From assembly GCA_003856375.1 (NCBI GenBank), contig CP034120.1, positions 930,001 to 994,000 on the forward strand: 64,000 bases of DNA. The letters are read 5' to 3'. The stretch comes from Glaciecola amylolytica (GTDB lineage Bacteria > Bacteroidota > Bacteroidia > Flavobacteriales_D > Crocinitomicaceae). Each line of letters starts with the position of its first letter. Position 1 is the first letter of the stretch. The translations under genes were made by a program, and so were the position numbers. Shown here piece by piece: positions 17,193 through 26,065 of the stretch. Below the pieces are notes generated by a model. The model had not been told where the DNA came from. It did no database searches and saw nothing but the letters and a program-made list of their open reading frames with translations.

Positions 17193-17899
17193 ATTATTTC
17201 TTGCTGCTTGAAGAGGATCACCAATTGTTTTTGGGGGGAATTCGACACTGGAATAACCTGAAAGTAGGTTTTAATGAAAAGGGAATCTGGATCAAAGATT
17301 TTGACTATGCCCAAATTCAATCCACAGAAGTAAAAACAATTCCTTACAAAAAGGTGTTTTACGAGAAAAATGGCCGATTATTTCCATTAAACAGTTTATT
17401 GCCGGAAGGAATAGTTCCGGCATTGATCTGGACTCCCATTGATCGGGCAATCCCGGTTACTTTACCCTCTTTGAACCACAATTATTTTGGTGTGAACGAA
17501 ACACTTACAATCCGGCTGGTTGCTGCTGAAAGTGAAAAAGAATCCGTTGCAATGATTGTGGACCTGGATGTCTTGGGAGATTACCTGGAACATGTTTCCG
17601 AAGTTCGTTTGAAAAACCTTTTCTGGTGTATTTTGGATGATTACACGGCATGCATTCTGGGAACTCCCTTATTGTCCATTCAGGGAGAAGTTTTTTGGCA
17701 AAGCGATATCTTTTTAATACCATCGGGTTTTGATCTGGAACTTCATGTGCTAAAAGAAGAACTGAAACACTTATTGGAAGTAGGTGTTTCGGATCGTATT
17801 ATGTGGTTGAAATCCGGTAACTACCTCAAGTTGGCACATACCGATTTACAGCCACTTTCCCGGGCGTCCTTTCGAATGAATATTAAAAGTATTACTTAA
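17165..17899 (+). CDS. Third component of the ternary operon, bpX-associated
   Basis: A 244-residue soluble, beta-rich protein with no enzymatic motif. It shows the alternating strand/turn pattern of the small bpX-type proteins (FFLLEEDHQLFLGGIRHW-like opening, then GIWIKDFDY, PALIWTPIDRAIPVTLP and CILGTPLLSI), and ends in SFRMNIKSI. The long 28-bp overlap with the ATPase gene is unusual, but no later ATG gives a better start. It is followed after 6 bp by the vWA-propeller gene. I assign it to the system by context; which bpX family it is cannot be decided by eye. Confidence 0.6.
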   Translation: MANDAADNLNYFLLLEEDHQLFLGGIRHWNNLKVGFNEKGIWIKDFDYAQIQSTEVKTIPYKKVFYEKNGRLFPLNSLLPEGIVPALIWTPIDRAIPVTLPSLNHNYFGVNETLTIRLVAAESEKESVAMIVDLDVLGDYLEHVSEVRLKNLFWCILDDYTACILGTPLLSIQGEVFWQSDIFLIPSGFDLELHVLKEELKHLLEVGVSDRIMWLKSGNYLKLAHTDLQPLSRASFRMNIKSIT

Positions 17900-17905
17900 G
17901 CAGGC

Positions 17906-20218
17906 ATGGCAAAATTGAATTATTTTCAATCGTTTGAAAACTATTTCTGGCAGTGGGAAGAGCTGGGGGAAGTAGTTTGTATTCCGGACGGAAGTACCAT
18001 TGCCTATAAAGCTTTTTTAAAAGATGTTATTCCCCTTATTTCCGTTCAGGGACTGCCACCATTCGGAGCTTTGCTATTGGCAATTATTGCAACGAATCCC
18101 AATGGAAAACAAGTACTGAATGAACTTGACAGCCGAATTACGGACGAAGACGGTTCTATGGAAATAGCGAGAGGACAAGCGCAGACTTTTTTACACCTTC
18201 TGGCATCCGTTCCCGAAGAATTTAAAAAAGGATCCAAAAAAGTTCAGCTTTTTCAGGCCATTTTTGAAAAGTGTCATGCCGTATGCTCCCAGAGAACTTC
18301 TCAGGAAGCGATCAGTATGCTTAGCGGTATTGGTGAATGGGATAATTGTTTGATTCCGGAGCCTTTCAACAAACACATCCTCAAAAAAGACCTGCGTGTT
18401 TTCAGTGTACTTTCGTCTAAATTGACTACCGTCCAACAAATCCTGGATAAAGTTGCTGCTCTCCCGGAAATTCCGGACTTATTTGAATTACTGGAACCAA
18501 CGGTGGAAGAAACCGCAGTTGTCCCTACAGATTTTATAGAGGAATTAATTGCAAATGACAGAACAAATCCGGTTGGGACACTGATCAGGCATTTGTGGAG
18601 CGGATTAAATATTCCGTTTCATAGTTCCTTGCCAAGTAGTCAGCCGTTGGGTGGGATTTCTGATTTAACAAACAAAGGCGATTTTGATAAACTATTGATC
18701 TCCGAATTTGCAAACGATGATCTGGTTTTCTTATCTAGGTTAGCGAATAACGAGGCTCTTTATATTCAGCGTGAAATTCCTCCGCAGCAAAACGAACTGG
18801 AACGGATTATTTTAATTGACAGTTCACTTAAGAATTGGGGGACACCAAAAACAGTTGCTTTTGCAATTATGCTGGCGATTGCAAAACACCCGAAAACAGA
18901 TATCCCGTGTCGCAGTTTTGTTATTGGTGAGAGCTATGTTCCTGTCAATTCGGATTCTGTTTCTTCCTTGATTGATGCTTTGGGCGTTTTGAATGCACAA
19001 CTGAATGCTGCCAATGGATTGAGAGCATACCTGAACGATTTTCAGCCCAATAAGCAGCAGGAGATTTTTATAGTGACGGAAAAGTCTACTTTGAAACAGG
19101 CTGATATGTTGAAAGTAATCAACGAATTTCACCAGGAAGTAGCTTATTGGATTTATACGGATGCTGTAGGGAATATTGATATTTATAAAAAACAGCAGCA
19201 AAGTAAACGTTTGGTGCAGCACATAAAACTTCCGCTTGAAGAACTCTGGAAAAAAGAGGTGCCTAAATCAAAAGTGACCAGAAGAGAGTTTCAGGGAAAT
19301 TATCCGATTTTATTTCATCCTTTGAGTAAATATCACTTTTTGTATGCTCCGGATGGTGAAAACTGTTTTTTAATATCCAATGACTGGAAGTTGTTCCGTT
19401 TTGTGGAGGATGTTTCTCAACCCGATCTTATGCTTCATAGCATGAAGGGCTTTGATCTGGTTTGGAACAAGGTTCCTTCTTTCTGCGAATACCAGTTAGG
19501 GGTTGATGTGAATAATGACCTGGTCCTTGCCAGTGTTGATGTCACTAGTAATAACATTTCACTTTATAACATCACGACCCGAAAAGAACAAACGGCTTTT
19601 TTTGATAAGAACGGCATTACCAAAGGAGGTTTGTATTTCCACGAAAATCAGTTCAGGTATCATTCTTCGAAAGGGAATTGGATCATTGACCCGATTACCG
19701 CCGAAGTAAAAAAAGATCTTTCGCAAGCAACTATAACAAGAGCGGATTTGAGAGAAGCAAGAAATCGGCAGATGGACCAATCTCCTCGTATTCTGACTCA
19801 TCGAAGCGTTCTTAAGCACATCAGTTCGATTGCTATAAGCGATCAGCAGCATTTAATTTTTAATGATCATGAATTGAAATTCAACCATTCTTCAGGTACT
19901 ATCAAAATAACAAATAGAAAAGACCTCAAAAAGGTCATTGAAGCTACTCCGGGTAATGCGAATGAATTTACGTTTGCCGATGGGAGTACTGTAGAAGTCA
20001 ATCAATCAGGGATGCTTATTTTGAAAAGCAGCAATTCTTCCATTCCGGTGATTTTTATTCCTTCGGTTTTGGAAACAAAATTGGGAGTTGCCACAAGTAA
20101 TGCATTCTCCGGGGATGATTTTTTCAAGAAAACCGAAGAGAAAAGCATCTCAACCAAAGAATTCTTTGATAAATTCATGAATCCATTCTTAAAGAATATA
20201 TTGTCCCATGGAGCTTAG
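17906..20218 (+). CDS. vWA-like domain plus beta-propeller protein of the ternary system
   Basis: A 770-residue protein. Residues 1-290 are a helical N-terminal region (GEVVCIPDGSTIAYKAFLKD, LPPFGALLLAIIATN). From about 298 to 440 is a vWA-like Rossmann domain: ERIILIDSSLKNWG with D305, then FVIGESYVPVN and EIFIVTEKS. The metal site is degenerate: the usual DxSxS is DSSLK and the later TDG-type motif reads TEK. From about 455 to the end, repeated strand motifs (YHFLYAPDGENCFLISND, LVLASVDVTSNNISLYN) suggest a six- or seven-bladed propeller, consistent with the bpX domain. The gene overlaps the last operon gene by 11 bp. Role: presumed sensor or adaptor moved by the MoxR ATPase. Confidence 0.75.
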   Translation: MAKLNYFQSFENYFWQWEELGEVVCIPDGSTIAYKAFLKDVIPLISVQGLPPFGALLLAIIATNPNGKQVLNELDSRITDEDGSMEIARGQAQTFLHLLASVPEEFKKGSKKVQLFQAIFEKCHAVCSQRTSQEAISMLSGIGEWDNCLIPEPFNKHILKKDLRVFSVLSSKLTTVQQILDKVAALPEIPDLFELLEPTVEETAVVPTDFIEELIANDRTNPVGTLIRHLWSGLNIPFHSSLPSSQPLGGISDLTNKGDFDKLLISEFANDDLVFLSRLANNEALYIQREIPPQQNELERIILIDSSLKNWGTPKTVAFAIMLAIAKHPKTDIPCRSFVIGESYVPVNSDSVSSLIDALGVLNAQLNAANGLRAYLNDFQPNKQQEIFIVTEKSTLKQADMLKVINEFHQEVAYWIYTDAVGNIDIYKKQQQSKRLVQHIKLPLEELWKKEVPKSKVTRREFQGNYPILFHPLSKYHFLYAPDGENCFLISNDWKLFRFVEDVSQPDLMLHSMKGFDLVWNKVPSFCEYQLGVDVNNDLVLASVDVTSNNISLYNITTRKEQTAFFDKNGITKGGLYFHENQFRYHSSKGNWIIDPITAEVKKDLSQATITRADLREARNRQMDQSPRILTHRSVLKHISSIAISDQQHLIFNDHELKFNHSSGTIKITNRKDLKKVIEATPGNANEFTFADGSTVEVNQSGMLILKSSNSSIPVIFIPSVLETKLGVATSNAFSGDDFFKKTEEKSISTKEFFDKFMNPFLKNILSHGA

Positions 20219-21974
20219 TTTAAAATCGTCTCAGTACAATCGTTTTCCTTTGAATGGAATCCTGGTAAAAGGAGCTTCAGTCAAAAAATGGTTATTGGAG
20301 CTTCAGCGCATGGAGTTGAACTTAAACCGTGTTTCGGTTTATCCGCTTCCGGGTACAACCGCAAATTCTGTTTGGGGATGTTTGATCGTTCCTCAGTCGG
20401 TAATCAGTCATTTGAATTTGGAACAAAATGAAATCTGTCAGCAGGTTTCGCCAACCTTTTTTATAGCCAACAAATCGGAATTGTTTCCTGTAATGACAGC
20501 AACAGAACTGGAAAAACTGTTCGCACAGTCGGTTTGGTTGATGCATCCGGAAATCGGGCTGGTAGAATTGAAAGAAACACTGGATGCGAGTAAGTTGATC
20601 ACACTGCCACAATCGGCCTCACTTCGTGTAATACGTCCGGAATCTGCGCCTTTTATTCCAAAGGAAATAAAGAGTTTCCAGATTGCTCCGGTAGATGTAG
20701 AAAAGGCTTTGGAAAGATTGGAAGAGCAGTTTTTTCCGAAACGCGAGAAAATGGAAGATCAACCATTGAGTTTTTTTGAAAAAGTAAAGATGCAGTTTTA
20801 CAAGCTGCAATTCCGGAAAAAGGAAGGAGGCAATAAACGGGGCATGAGATCTGACGGTTCGGCTTCAACTCAGAGAGCCGGAGAGCCTAATGGGTTTGGA
20901 AAGTTCATGCAGTCTTTGATGAAACCCTTCAACGGGAAGAAAAAAGGAAATTACAGCGATCGGGTTCAGGAAAATTTGGAAGACCTGGAGAAACGAAATC
21001 AAAAGCAGCTGGATAAGTTATTGGATATGCTCCGAAACAATCCGGATGAGGCGCTGAAATATGCAATTCCTTTGGATGAAACAGGAAGTTCCCGCGGGCA
21101 AAGCAACGGAAGACTGGAACTTTCGAAGAATTGGTCGGTTTTTTCCATTTTTGCAGACAGGCAGTTGTCAAATACCCGAAGCGGTGGATCAGTAGATATC
21201 GGAGACTATTATGGATCGTTGAAGGAACAATACCGGAAAACAGCAGCTGAATTAATTGAACAGAAAAACTACGAGAAAGCGGCATTTGTTTACATGAAGT
21301 TATTGAAAGATGATCGCTCAGCTGCGGAGACACTGGCAAAGGGAGAATTGTACCAGGATGCTGCGTCTATTTATTTGAAACTTCTGAATGACAAACCAAA
21401 GGCCGCGGAGTGTTTTGTAAAAGGAAACCTGATTGCCAATGCGATTGACTTATACAAGGAACTCAAAGACCATGAAAAAGTGGGGGATATGTATACGATC
21501 CTTCATCATAAAAAGGAGGCCGATGTTTATTATGAACAAGTAGCAGCGAACCATAAAGAAATGAATCAATATATCAAAGCTTCATTGATTTATAAGAACA
21601 AAATGCATCTTAACTCTTCTGCGCAGGAAACTTTGATGAAAGGCTGGAGAGCAGATCACGACTCGGTGAATTGCCTGAAGATGTATTTGTCTGATTTTGA
21701 AAGTACAGCTGATTTGAAAAAAGAATTGAATCGACTGTACCGGGAAGATGTTAATCAATCAAACCGGGAAAAGTTCCTGTCTGTTTTAAAGAACGATGAT
21801 TACCAGCGAGATGAGTTACAGGAACCGGTTCGTGAAATGGCATATGAAATCATTGCGTCGAGAGTCAAAGATAATCCTGAAATAGTGAAAGAATTGCGAT
21901 ACTTTAATCCGGAAAATAAGGGATTGATCAAAGATACGCTTCGATATTCAATTGGAAGATCCGGAAGGAAATAG
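20208..21974 (+). CDS. Last component of the ternary operon: bpX6-like N-terminus and TPR-like C-terminus
   Basis: A 588-residue soluble protein. The N-terminal region (about 1-165) has strand-rich text such as VSVYPLPGTTANSVWGCLIV and SVWLMHPEIGLVELKE, which recalls the bpX6 family. A low-complexity charged linker follows (KKEGGNKRG, KKKGNYSDR), then coiled coil and, from about 335 to 480, helical repeats with alternating KNYEKAAFVYMKLLKD, GELYQDAASIYLKLLND and GNLIANAIDLYKEL, clearly TPR/Sel1-like. It would be the scaffold of the complex. It ends the operon; copy C of the dispersed repeat begins right after the stop. Confidence 0.7.
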   Translation: MELSLKSSQYNRFPLNGILVKGASVKKWLLELQRMELNLNRVSVYPLPGTTANSVWGCLIVPQSVISHLNLEQNEICQQVSPTFFIANKSELFPVMTATELEKLFAQSVWLMHPEIGLVELKETLDASKLITLPQSASLRVIRPESAPFIPKEIKSFQIAPVDVEKALERLEEQFFPKREKMEDQPLSFFEKVKMQFYKLQFRKKEGGNKRGMRSDGSASTQRAGEPNGFGKFMQSLMKPFNGKKKGNYSDRVQENLEDLEKRNQKQLDKLLDMLRNNPDEALKYAIPLDETGSSRGQSNGRLELSKNWSVFSIFADRQLSNTRSGGSVDIGDYYGSLKEQYRKTAAELIEQKNYEKAAFVYMKLLKDDRSAAETLAKGELYQDAASIYLKLLNDKPKAAECFVKGNLIANAIDLYKELKDHEKVGDMYTILHHKKEADVYYEQVAANHKEMNQYIKASLIYKNKMHLNSSAQETLMKGWRADHDSVNCLKMYLSDFESTADLKKELNRLYREDVNQSNREKFLSVLKNDDYQRDELQEPVREMAYEIIASRVKDNPEIVKELRYFNPENKGLIKDTLRYSIGRSGRK

Positions 21975-22170
21975 ATTCTTTTTTCCTCATTTTCATTCTG
22001 CTTCTCATTCTGACCTAAATCGACTTTGATGCTTTTCTTTTCAGAGCAGAGAATGAGGAATGAATCCGTATTCGAAATTTCGATTGAACTTCCTCCCTTT
22101 ACGCTTGCGCTAAAGCTTCAGCTAAGGTGCAGGAGGATAAACCGATCTCCCGAAAACCATTGGTTTATAT
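21975..22170 (+). repeat. Dispersed intergenic repeat, copy C
   Basis: Starts at the stop of the ternary operon. It shares TTCTTTTTTCCTCATTTTCA and GATGCTTTTCTTTTCAGAGC with copy A, then ATCCGTATTCGAAATTTCG, AACTTCCTCCC, and CTCCCGAAAACCATTGGTTT. Its second hairpin is replaced by a different one (CTTGCGCTAAAGCTTCAGC). Confidence 0.7.
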
Positions 22171-22174
22171 CCCC

Positions 22175-22203
22175 GATTTGGACCATTGTCAACGGTCCAA
22201 ATC
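22175..22203 (-). terminator. Hairpin downstream of the DUF2461 gene
   Basis: GATTTGGACC and GGTCCAAATC form a perfect 10-bp stem around a 9-nt loop, 12 bp beyond the 3' end of the minus-strand gene. No long T run is present, so termination strength is uncertain. Confidence 0.45.
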
Positions 22204-22214
22204 CATTAACTTTC

Positions 22215-22892
22215 TTATAAGATCGATTCCCCATTCGAATTCGTAGTTAACACTTCACTCATGTAATCGAAAAACGGACGAAGTTCCCGGAATGTTTGAT
22301 CTAGTCTTTCCACGAAGTCTGATTGCAGTACTTCTTTGTCCGTAAAATCATGTCTCAAAATAAATTGCTTTTTTCGTAATAGCTCAATAGCCGGATGATC
22401 CTTATCAAAACCTTTTGGGGCTGTTTTTACTCCATCACCCTTTAATTCCCCGAATGTCTCTATAAATTTAGGCTGACTTACCAGTTCCTTCCATTCTTCG
22501 TAATTGAAACTGATATCCTCCCGAATGCGTTTTAAATCATCCGGATTTGGAGAAAAGAATCCTCCGGCCATAAAACTGTTTCCAGGTTCCAGGTGAAAAT
22601 AGTATCCACCTCGCAAATATGCTGTTGCTCTGCTGAATCGGATTCCGAAATGTGTTTTATAGGGAGCTTTATCTTTTGAAAAGCGCGTATCGGCATAAAT
22701 ACGAAACAAACTTGCTTTCCCCGATGGTGTTTCAATGGAGTCATGAACCCTCATTTTTTCGAGCAGGGAATCCGCAAAAGTAATGGTGTTTTGATGCGCC
22801 TTATCATAAACTACTTTGTTTGATTGAAACCAATCACGGTTGTTGTTTGCTTTTAGATCGGACAGAAAATCCAGCGTATGTTGTTGTATCAT
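22215..22892 (-). CDS. DUF2461 (TIGR02453) family protein
   Basis: 225 residues from the ATG at 22892; an in-frame ATG 12 codons earlier gives an atypical N-terminus and is rejected. The family hallmarks are present: FLSDLKANNNRDWFQSN at the start, FRIYADTRFSKDKAPYKTH in the middle, then GGYYFHLEPGNSFMAGGFF and RKKQFILRHDF. Length is normal. The family is widespread in Bacteroidota; its biochemical role is not known. It is cytoplasmic, monocistronic and convergent with the ternary operon. Confidence 0.9.
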   Translation of the reverse strand: MIQQHTLDFLSDLKANNNRDWFQSNKVVYDKAHQNTITFADSLLEKMRVHDSIETPSGKASLFRIYADTRFSKDKAPYKTHFGIRFSRATAYLRGGYYFHLEPGNSFMAGGFFSPNPDDLKRIREDISFNYEEWKELVSQPKFIETFGELKGDGVKTAPKGFDKDHPAIELLRKKQFILRHDFTDKEVLQSDFVERLDQTFRELRPFFDYMSEVLTTNSNGESIL

Positions 22893-22939
22893 AGTATAAA
22901 GGTATGAAGAAGTAAGACCTATGCTCACACTTCATTTAG

Positions 22940-23060
22940 ACTTTTTCTTTTTGCATTCTTCTCTCGCTCTCACTCTAAGCTCTTTTTCTTTCAGAGCGAG
23001 AATTGAGAATGAAAGCGAAATCTGTGTTCGAAGCCCTCGTCGCGATTTCCTCTTCACATC
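22940..23060 (+). repeat. Dispersed intergenic repeat, copy D
   Basis: CT-rich arm TTCTCTCGCTCTCACTC, GA-rich arm TTTCAGAGCGAGAATTGAG, then TCTGTGTTCGAAGCCC. The second hairpin module is missing or replaced. Unlike most copies it lies 5' of genes on both sides. Confidence 0.65.
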
Positions 23061-23102
23061 GTTGTTTTCTCCTTTCACAGTGCTGAAAAGTGTTCAATAC
23101 AT

Positions 23103-23138
23103 TTGTAAGACAGTCAATGGAAAAATACGTTAGATTTG
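23103..23138 (+). promoter_or_regulatory. Bacteroidota-type promoter
   Basis: TTG at 23103 and a consensus TAGATTTG at 23131, 28 bp start to start. The ATG at 23166 begins 27 bp after the -7 element. It would drive the three-gene unit DUF1801, small protein, endonuclease V-like. Confidence 0.6.
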
Positions 23139-23165
23139 AGAATGTAAACGAAGCAATCCTCGATT

Positions 23166-23609
23166 ATGAAAGTAGAAGACCAGATAAACGAATTAATCAA
23201 TAGTCAGGCCGAGCCAAAACGCAGTGACATGCGAAAACTACACGATCGTATTCTTCAGCTTTCACCTGACTGTAAGTTGTGGTATACCGATGGTAAAAAC
23301 AGTGAAGGCAAAATGGTAACTAACCCGGATGCCGGATATGGATCGTGCACAATCAACTACAAAGATAAAACAAGCCGGGAGTTTTACCGCATTGGTCTGA
23401 GCGGAACTAAAACAGGGATTTCTGTCTATATCATTGGACTTGAAGATAAAAAGTACTTACCGGATACCTATGGATGTAAGATTGGAAAGGCAAAAGTGAG
23501 CGGATATTGCATCAGCTTTAAGAAACTCGAAGACATTAATATTGACGTGCTGGAAGACGCAGTACGATTTGGATTTGAGTATGAAAATAAAGGTGGAAAC
23601 CAGAAATAA
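23166..23609 (+). CDS. DUF1801 family protein
   Basis: 147 residues, soluble. The pattern of a N-terminal helix with VEDQINELINSQAEPKRSDM, then LHDRILQLSPDCKLWYTDGK, YGSCTINYKDKTSREFYRIG and a C-terminal CISFKKLEDINIDVLEDAVR matches the YdhG-like DUF1801 fold (a SCP2-like/AraC-partner-type alpha+beta fold of unknown activity). It begins a short operon with its own promoter. Function is not known; I am fairly sure of the family. Confidence 0.75.
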   Translation: MKVEDQINELINSQAEPKRSDMRKLHDRILQLSPDCKLWYTDGKNSEGKMVTNPDAGYGSCTINYKDKTSREFYRIGLSGTKTGISVYIIGLEDKKYLPDTYGCKIGKAKVSGYCISFKKLEDINIDVLEDAVRFGFEYENKGGNQK

Positions 23610-23623
23610 CTAAGAGCATTGTT

Positions 23624-23773
23624 ATGAGAGAGCCCCTTGTTCATTGCGAAGATCTTGATTACAACATAGCGAACATTGTGCAAAAAATACTTGGTCAGTT
23701 TGAAAAGAAAGGATTCATTCCCATTCCAAACGATGACTTAGACGAGTTTATCTATCATGTGATTGTAATATGA
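23624..23773 (+). CDS. 49-residue hypothetical protein, coupled to the endonuclease V-like gene
   Basis: An ATG at 23624 opens a 49-codon frame whose TGA at 23771-23773 overlaps the next ATG as ATGA. The peptide reads as a soluble acidic helix-rich protein (YNIANIVQKILGQFEKKGFI). The frame is intact, sits 14 bp after the DUF1801 gene, and the stop/start overlap argues for real translation. No family recognised. Confidence 0.55.
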   Translation: MREPLVHCEDLDYNIANIVQKILGQFEKKGFIPIPNDDLDEFIYHVIVI

Positions 23774-24279
23774 TTCTAGCCTTCGATACCTATTATTTCG
23801 TTAACAAAGCAAAGACTGTTTGTCTGGCATTTGAGAGTTGGGAAAGCGACGAGTATTGTCGTTTATATTCTGAAATTCTGGAGGGAATTGCCGAATATAC
23901 GCCCGGTGAATTTTACAAAAGGGAATTGCCATGTATTCTTAGTTTGCTGAAACAGATTTCATTGGAACAGGTTACTTCCATCATTGTGGACGGATACGTG
24001 TTTTTGGATGATCACGACAAATTGGGTTTAGGCGGCTATTTGTATAATGCGTTGGGCAAGAAGATTCCCATTATCGGAGTTGCCAAGACCAATTTTGCGA
24101 CGCTTGAAAAAAACAAAAGAGAATTGTTGAGAGGAGAAAGCACACGACCGCTTTACATTACCTCAATGGGCATCGGCCTTGAAGAAGCAACTACACTGAT
24201 CCGGAACATGAAAGGAGGATACAGAATCCCGACCATGCTGAAAGTACTGGATCAATTCACCAAAGAAAACAACGATTAA
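23770..24279 (+). CDS. Endonuclease V-like protein
   Basis: 169 residues. Motifs of the endonuclease V / RNase H fold: first-strand aspartate in LAFDTYYF (D5), GEFYKRELPCIL with the conserved glutamate, IIVDGYVFLDD with the second aspartate, and IPIIGVAKTNF with the catalytic-region lysine. The family repairs deaminated bases (inosine, hypoxanthine) in DNA or RNA. Compared with typical Nfi (about 220 residues) this one is short, and the strand motif VDGNG.LHP is VDGYVFLDD, so it is a divergent branch and its substrate may differ. It is translated last in a three-gene unit; copy E of the dispersed repeat follows. Confidence 0.75.
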   Translation: MILAFDTYYFVNKAKTVCLAFESWESDEYCRLYSEILEGIAEYTPGEFYKRELPCILSLLKQISLEQVTSIIVDGYVFLDDHDKLGLGGYLYNALGKKIPIIGVAKTNFATLEKNKRELLRGESTRPLYITSMGIGLEEATTLIRNMKGGYRIPTMLKVLDQFTKENND

Positions 24280-24321
24280 GGAAGGTACCTGTGATATTAG
24301 GCTTTTTCTGTAAGCCATTGT

Positions 24322-24377
24322 CCTTATTCTTTCAGAGGGAGAATGAGAACGGAGTGTGGGATCGGTGTTCGAATCCT
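24322..24377 (+). repeat. Dispersed intergenic repeat, copy E (short)
   Basis: Only the middle part is kept: TTATTCTTTCAGAGGGAGAA, GAGAACGGAG, then GGTGTTCGAATCCT. It lies 42 bp after the endonuclease V-like gene. Confidence 0.5.
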
Positions 24378-24453
24378 AGTCAAAAGTTTGACTTGATCTC
24401 AATTTATCCGTAACCTAACATCATTTTTCTTGTTATACATTTTTATTTGCTCA

Positions 24454-25788
24454 ATGAACCTATTCTTCTTTAGATCTTTATTTCTTATCGGAATATTTTG
24501 CTTCTCAACAGCACATTGTCAAACTTCCATTGAATCAAATGAAATCATCACTTTTCTGAGAAAACCATTAAAGGATTCGTTGCGTTTGGTAAGTCAAAAT
24601 TCTAAATATGGAATTATTGATTCGACCGGTGAAATGGTCATTCCGCCGATTTACGATCATATAAGTGTGGATTTTAAGATGAGAGAAATAACACTTTTGG
24701 AAAGAATATACTTATCTGAAAATGAATTTTTTTATTTCTTTTGGGAAGAAGGAGGTGAGTCTGAAGAAGAGTATAATAAAATGCTTCAGCAGGAAATGGC
24801 TAAGTTTAATAGTCCTTACAATCTTGAACAAGCGTTTAGGACCAAGCCTTTTTTTACAGCAAGAAAAGAGAATTCATGGGGAGTGATAAATGGAAAAAAT
24901 GAAACACTCATTCCTTTCGAATATGATTTGATCGAAGAAATAGGGCAGAATATTTTTTTAGCAAAGAAGAATCATTCATTCGAGATCCTCACCCCTGAGA
25001 ATAAGAGAATCGTAGAATCTTGCGACACGATCGTAATACCGATAAACGAGTATACTCCCATACCTTTTGGGAGTGAATTTGCATTTTATGCAATTATAGC
25101 CCGAAATAATAAATATGGTGCAATTAATTTGTATAATCTGGAAACAATACAACCTAAATACGATAGCCTGGAATTTTATTATTATCTGTACGAAGATTTG
25201 TGGGTATGTGCATTTGATCACAGTGAGATTCGCTTAAATGGGACCCTTAAGCAATTCAATCGGAACCATGAGTATAGCAATGTCATCAAGTATAAATTGG
25301 GAAACAAGGTTGGGTTGCTTGATATGCGATGCATGGAGGAACTAACGCCGGCCTCTTTTGATAATATTTGTCTTTCTGGCAGCTATGGAGAGAATGGACA
25401 ATTAGTGCAATTAAATGACAGGTACACCTTTTTAACGTATGATAATACCCGGTTACACGATAAATTGTACGACAGTGTTGGTGCATTATGGGGTTCCGGT
25501 TACTATAAAGTATATCAGAATGGTAAGGCTGGGATTTATAATGACTTTGGAGAAAAAGTTTTACCCCTTAAATGGGAAGATATACAATACGTGTTTCATT
25601 GTCATTGTCCTTCATCTCCCTATTTTATTATTAAACGGAACGGGAAATTTGGAGTGGTTGACTCGCGCGGAAAAAAAATCATTGCTACCCGCTACGACAG
25701 CATAGTCTATAAATACGAGAACTCCAATTATTTTTTAGAGTTGCAACGAGAAGGAAAGCTGGAAAAAATCGATCCTGAAGATTTATGA
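24454..25788 (+). CDS. Exported WG-repeat protein
   Basis: 444 residues from the ATG at 24454, where a good signal peptide begins (hydrophobic to about residue 20, then AHCQ); an in-frame ATG eight codons earlier is less likely. The mature part carries WG (KWG-type) repeats: NSKYGIIDSTGEMVIPPIYD, NSWGVINGKNETLIPFEYD, NKYGAINLYNLETIQPKYD, GKAGIYNDFGEKVLPLKW and GKFGVVDSRGKKIIATRYD. Such arrays form beta-propeller-like or solenoid surfaces for protein or wall binding. It is monocistronic and followed by copy F of the repeat. A second WG protein, cytoplasmic, lies at 26706. Confidence 0.85.
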   Translation: MNLFFFRSLFLIGIFCFSTAHCQTSIESNEIITFLRKPLKDSLRLVSQNSKYGIIDSTGEMVIPPIYDHISVDFKMREITLLERIYLSENEFFYFFWEEGGESEEEYNKMLQQEMAKFNSPYNLEQAFRTKPFFTARKENSWGVINGKNETLIPFEYDLIEEIGQNIFLAKKNHSFEILTPENKRIVESCDTIVIPINEYTPIPFGSEFAFYAIIARNNKYGAINLYNLETIQPKYDSLEFYYYLYEDLWVCAFDHSEIRLNGTLKQFNRNHEYSNVIKYKLGNKVGLLDMRCMEELTPASFDNICLSGSYGENGQLVQLNDRYTFLTYDNTRLHDKLYDSVGALWGSGYYKVYQNGKAGIYNDFGEKVLPLKWEDIQYVFHCHCPSSPYFIIKRNGKFGVVDSRGKKIIATRYDSIVYKYENSNYFLELQREGKLEKIDPEDL

Positions 25789-25859
25789 TTTAATAGAAGC
25801 TCATGAATTGATTTTGAATAGTAATACCTTTTCCAAATCCTCCACCAAATAGTTCACTT

Positions 25860-26065
25860 TTTCTTTTTGTCCTCATTACTCAGTCTCACACTCGCTCTGT
25901 TTTTCAGAGCTCTTTCTTTAGAGTGAGAGCGGGATTCCTGTTCGAAGCCTGAATTCTGCTCTTCCCCCTTTGGAGGGGAACTAAGGGGGAGGATAACCCA
26001 ATCTTCCGAAAATCATCAATTTCACTGCGTTTTCAAAACATCAAAGTATTTCAAATTCTGTCGGG
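25860..26065 (+). repeat. Dispersed intergenic repeat, copy F
   Basis: This occupies the core of the gene-free stretch 25789-26190. CT-rich CACTCGCTCTG, then TTTAGAGTGAGAGCGGG, TTCCTGTTCGAAGCC, hairpin CCCCCTTTGGAGGGGAACTA with GGGGGAGG, then CAATCTTCCGAAAATCATC and a degenerate tail ending GTCGGGTT. A truncated copy of the short repeat (CCTCCACCAAATAGTTC) precedes it. The rest, 26066-26190, is AT-rich DNA with no gene. Confidence 0.75.

Noticed and set aside
22026-23133. Short open frames in dispersed repeat copies C and D
   Set aside because: They encode low-complexity text that follows the repeat sequence, are not conserved in length between copies and lack a start context.
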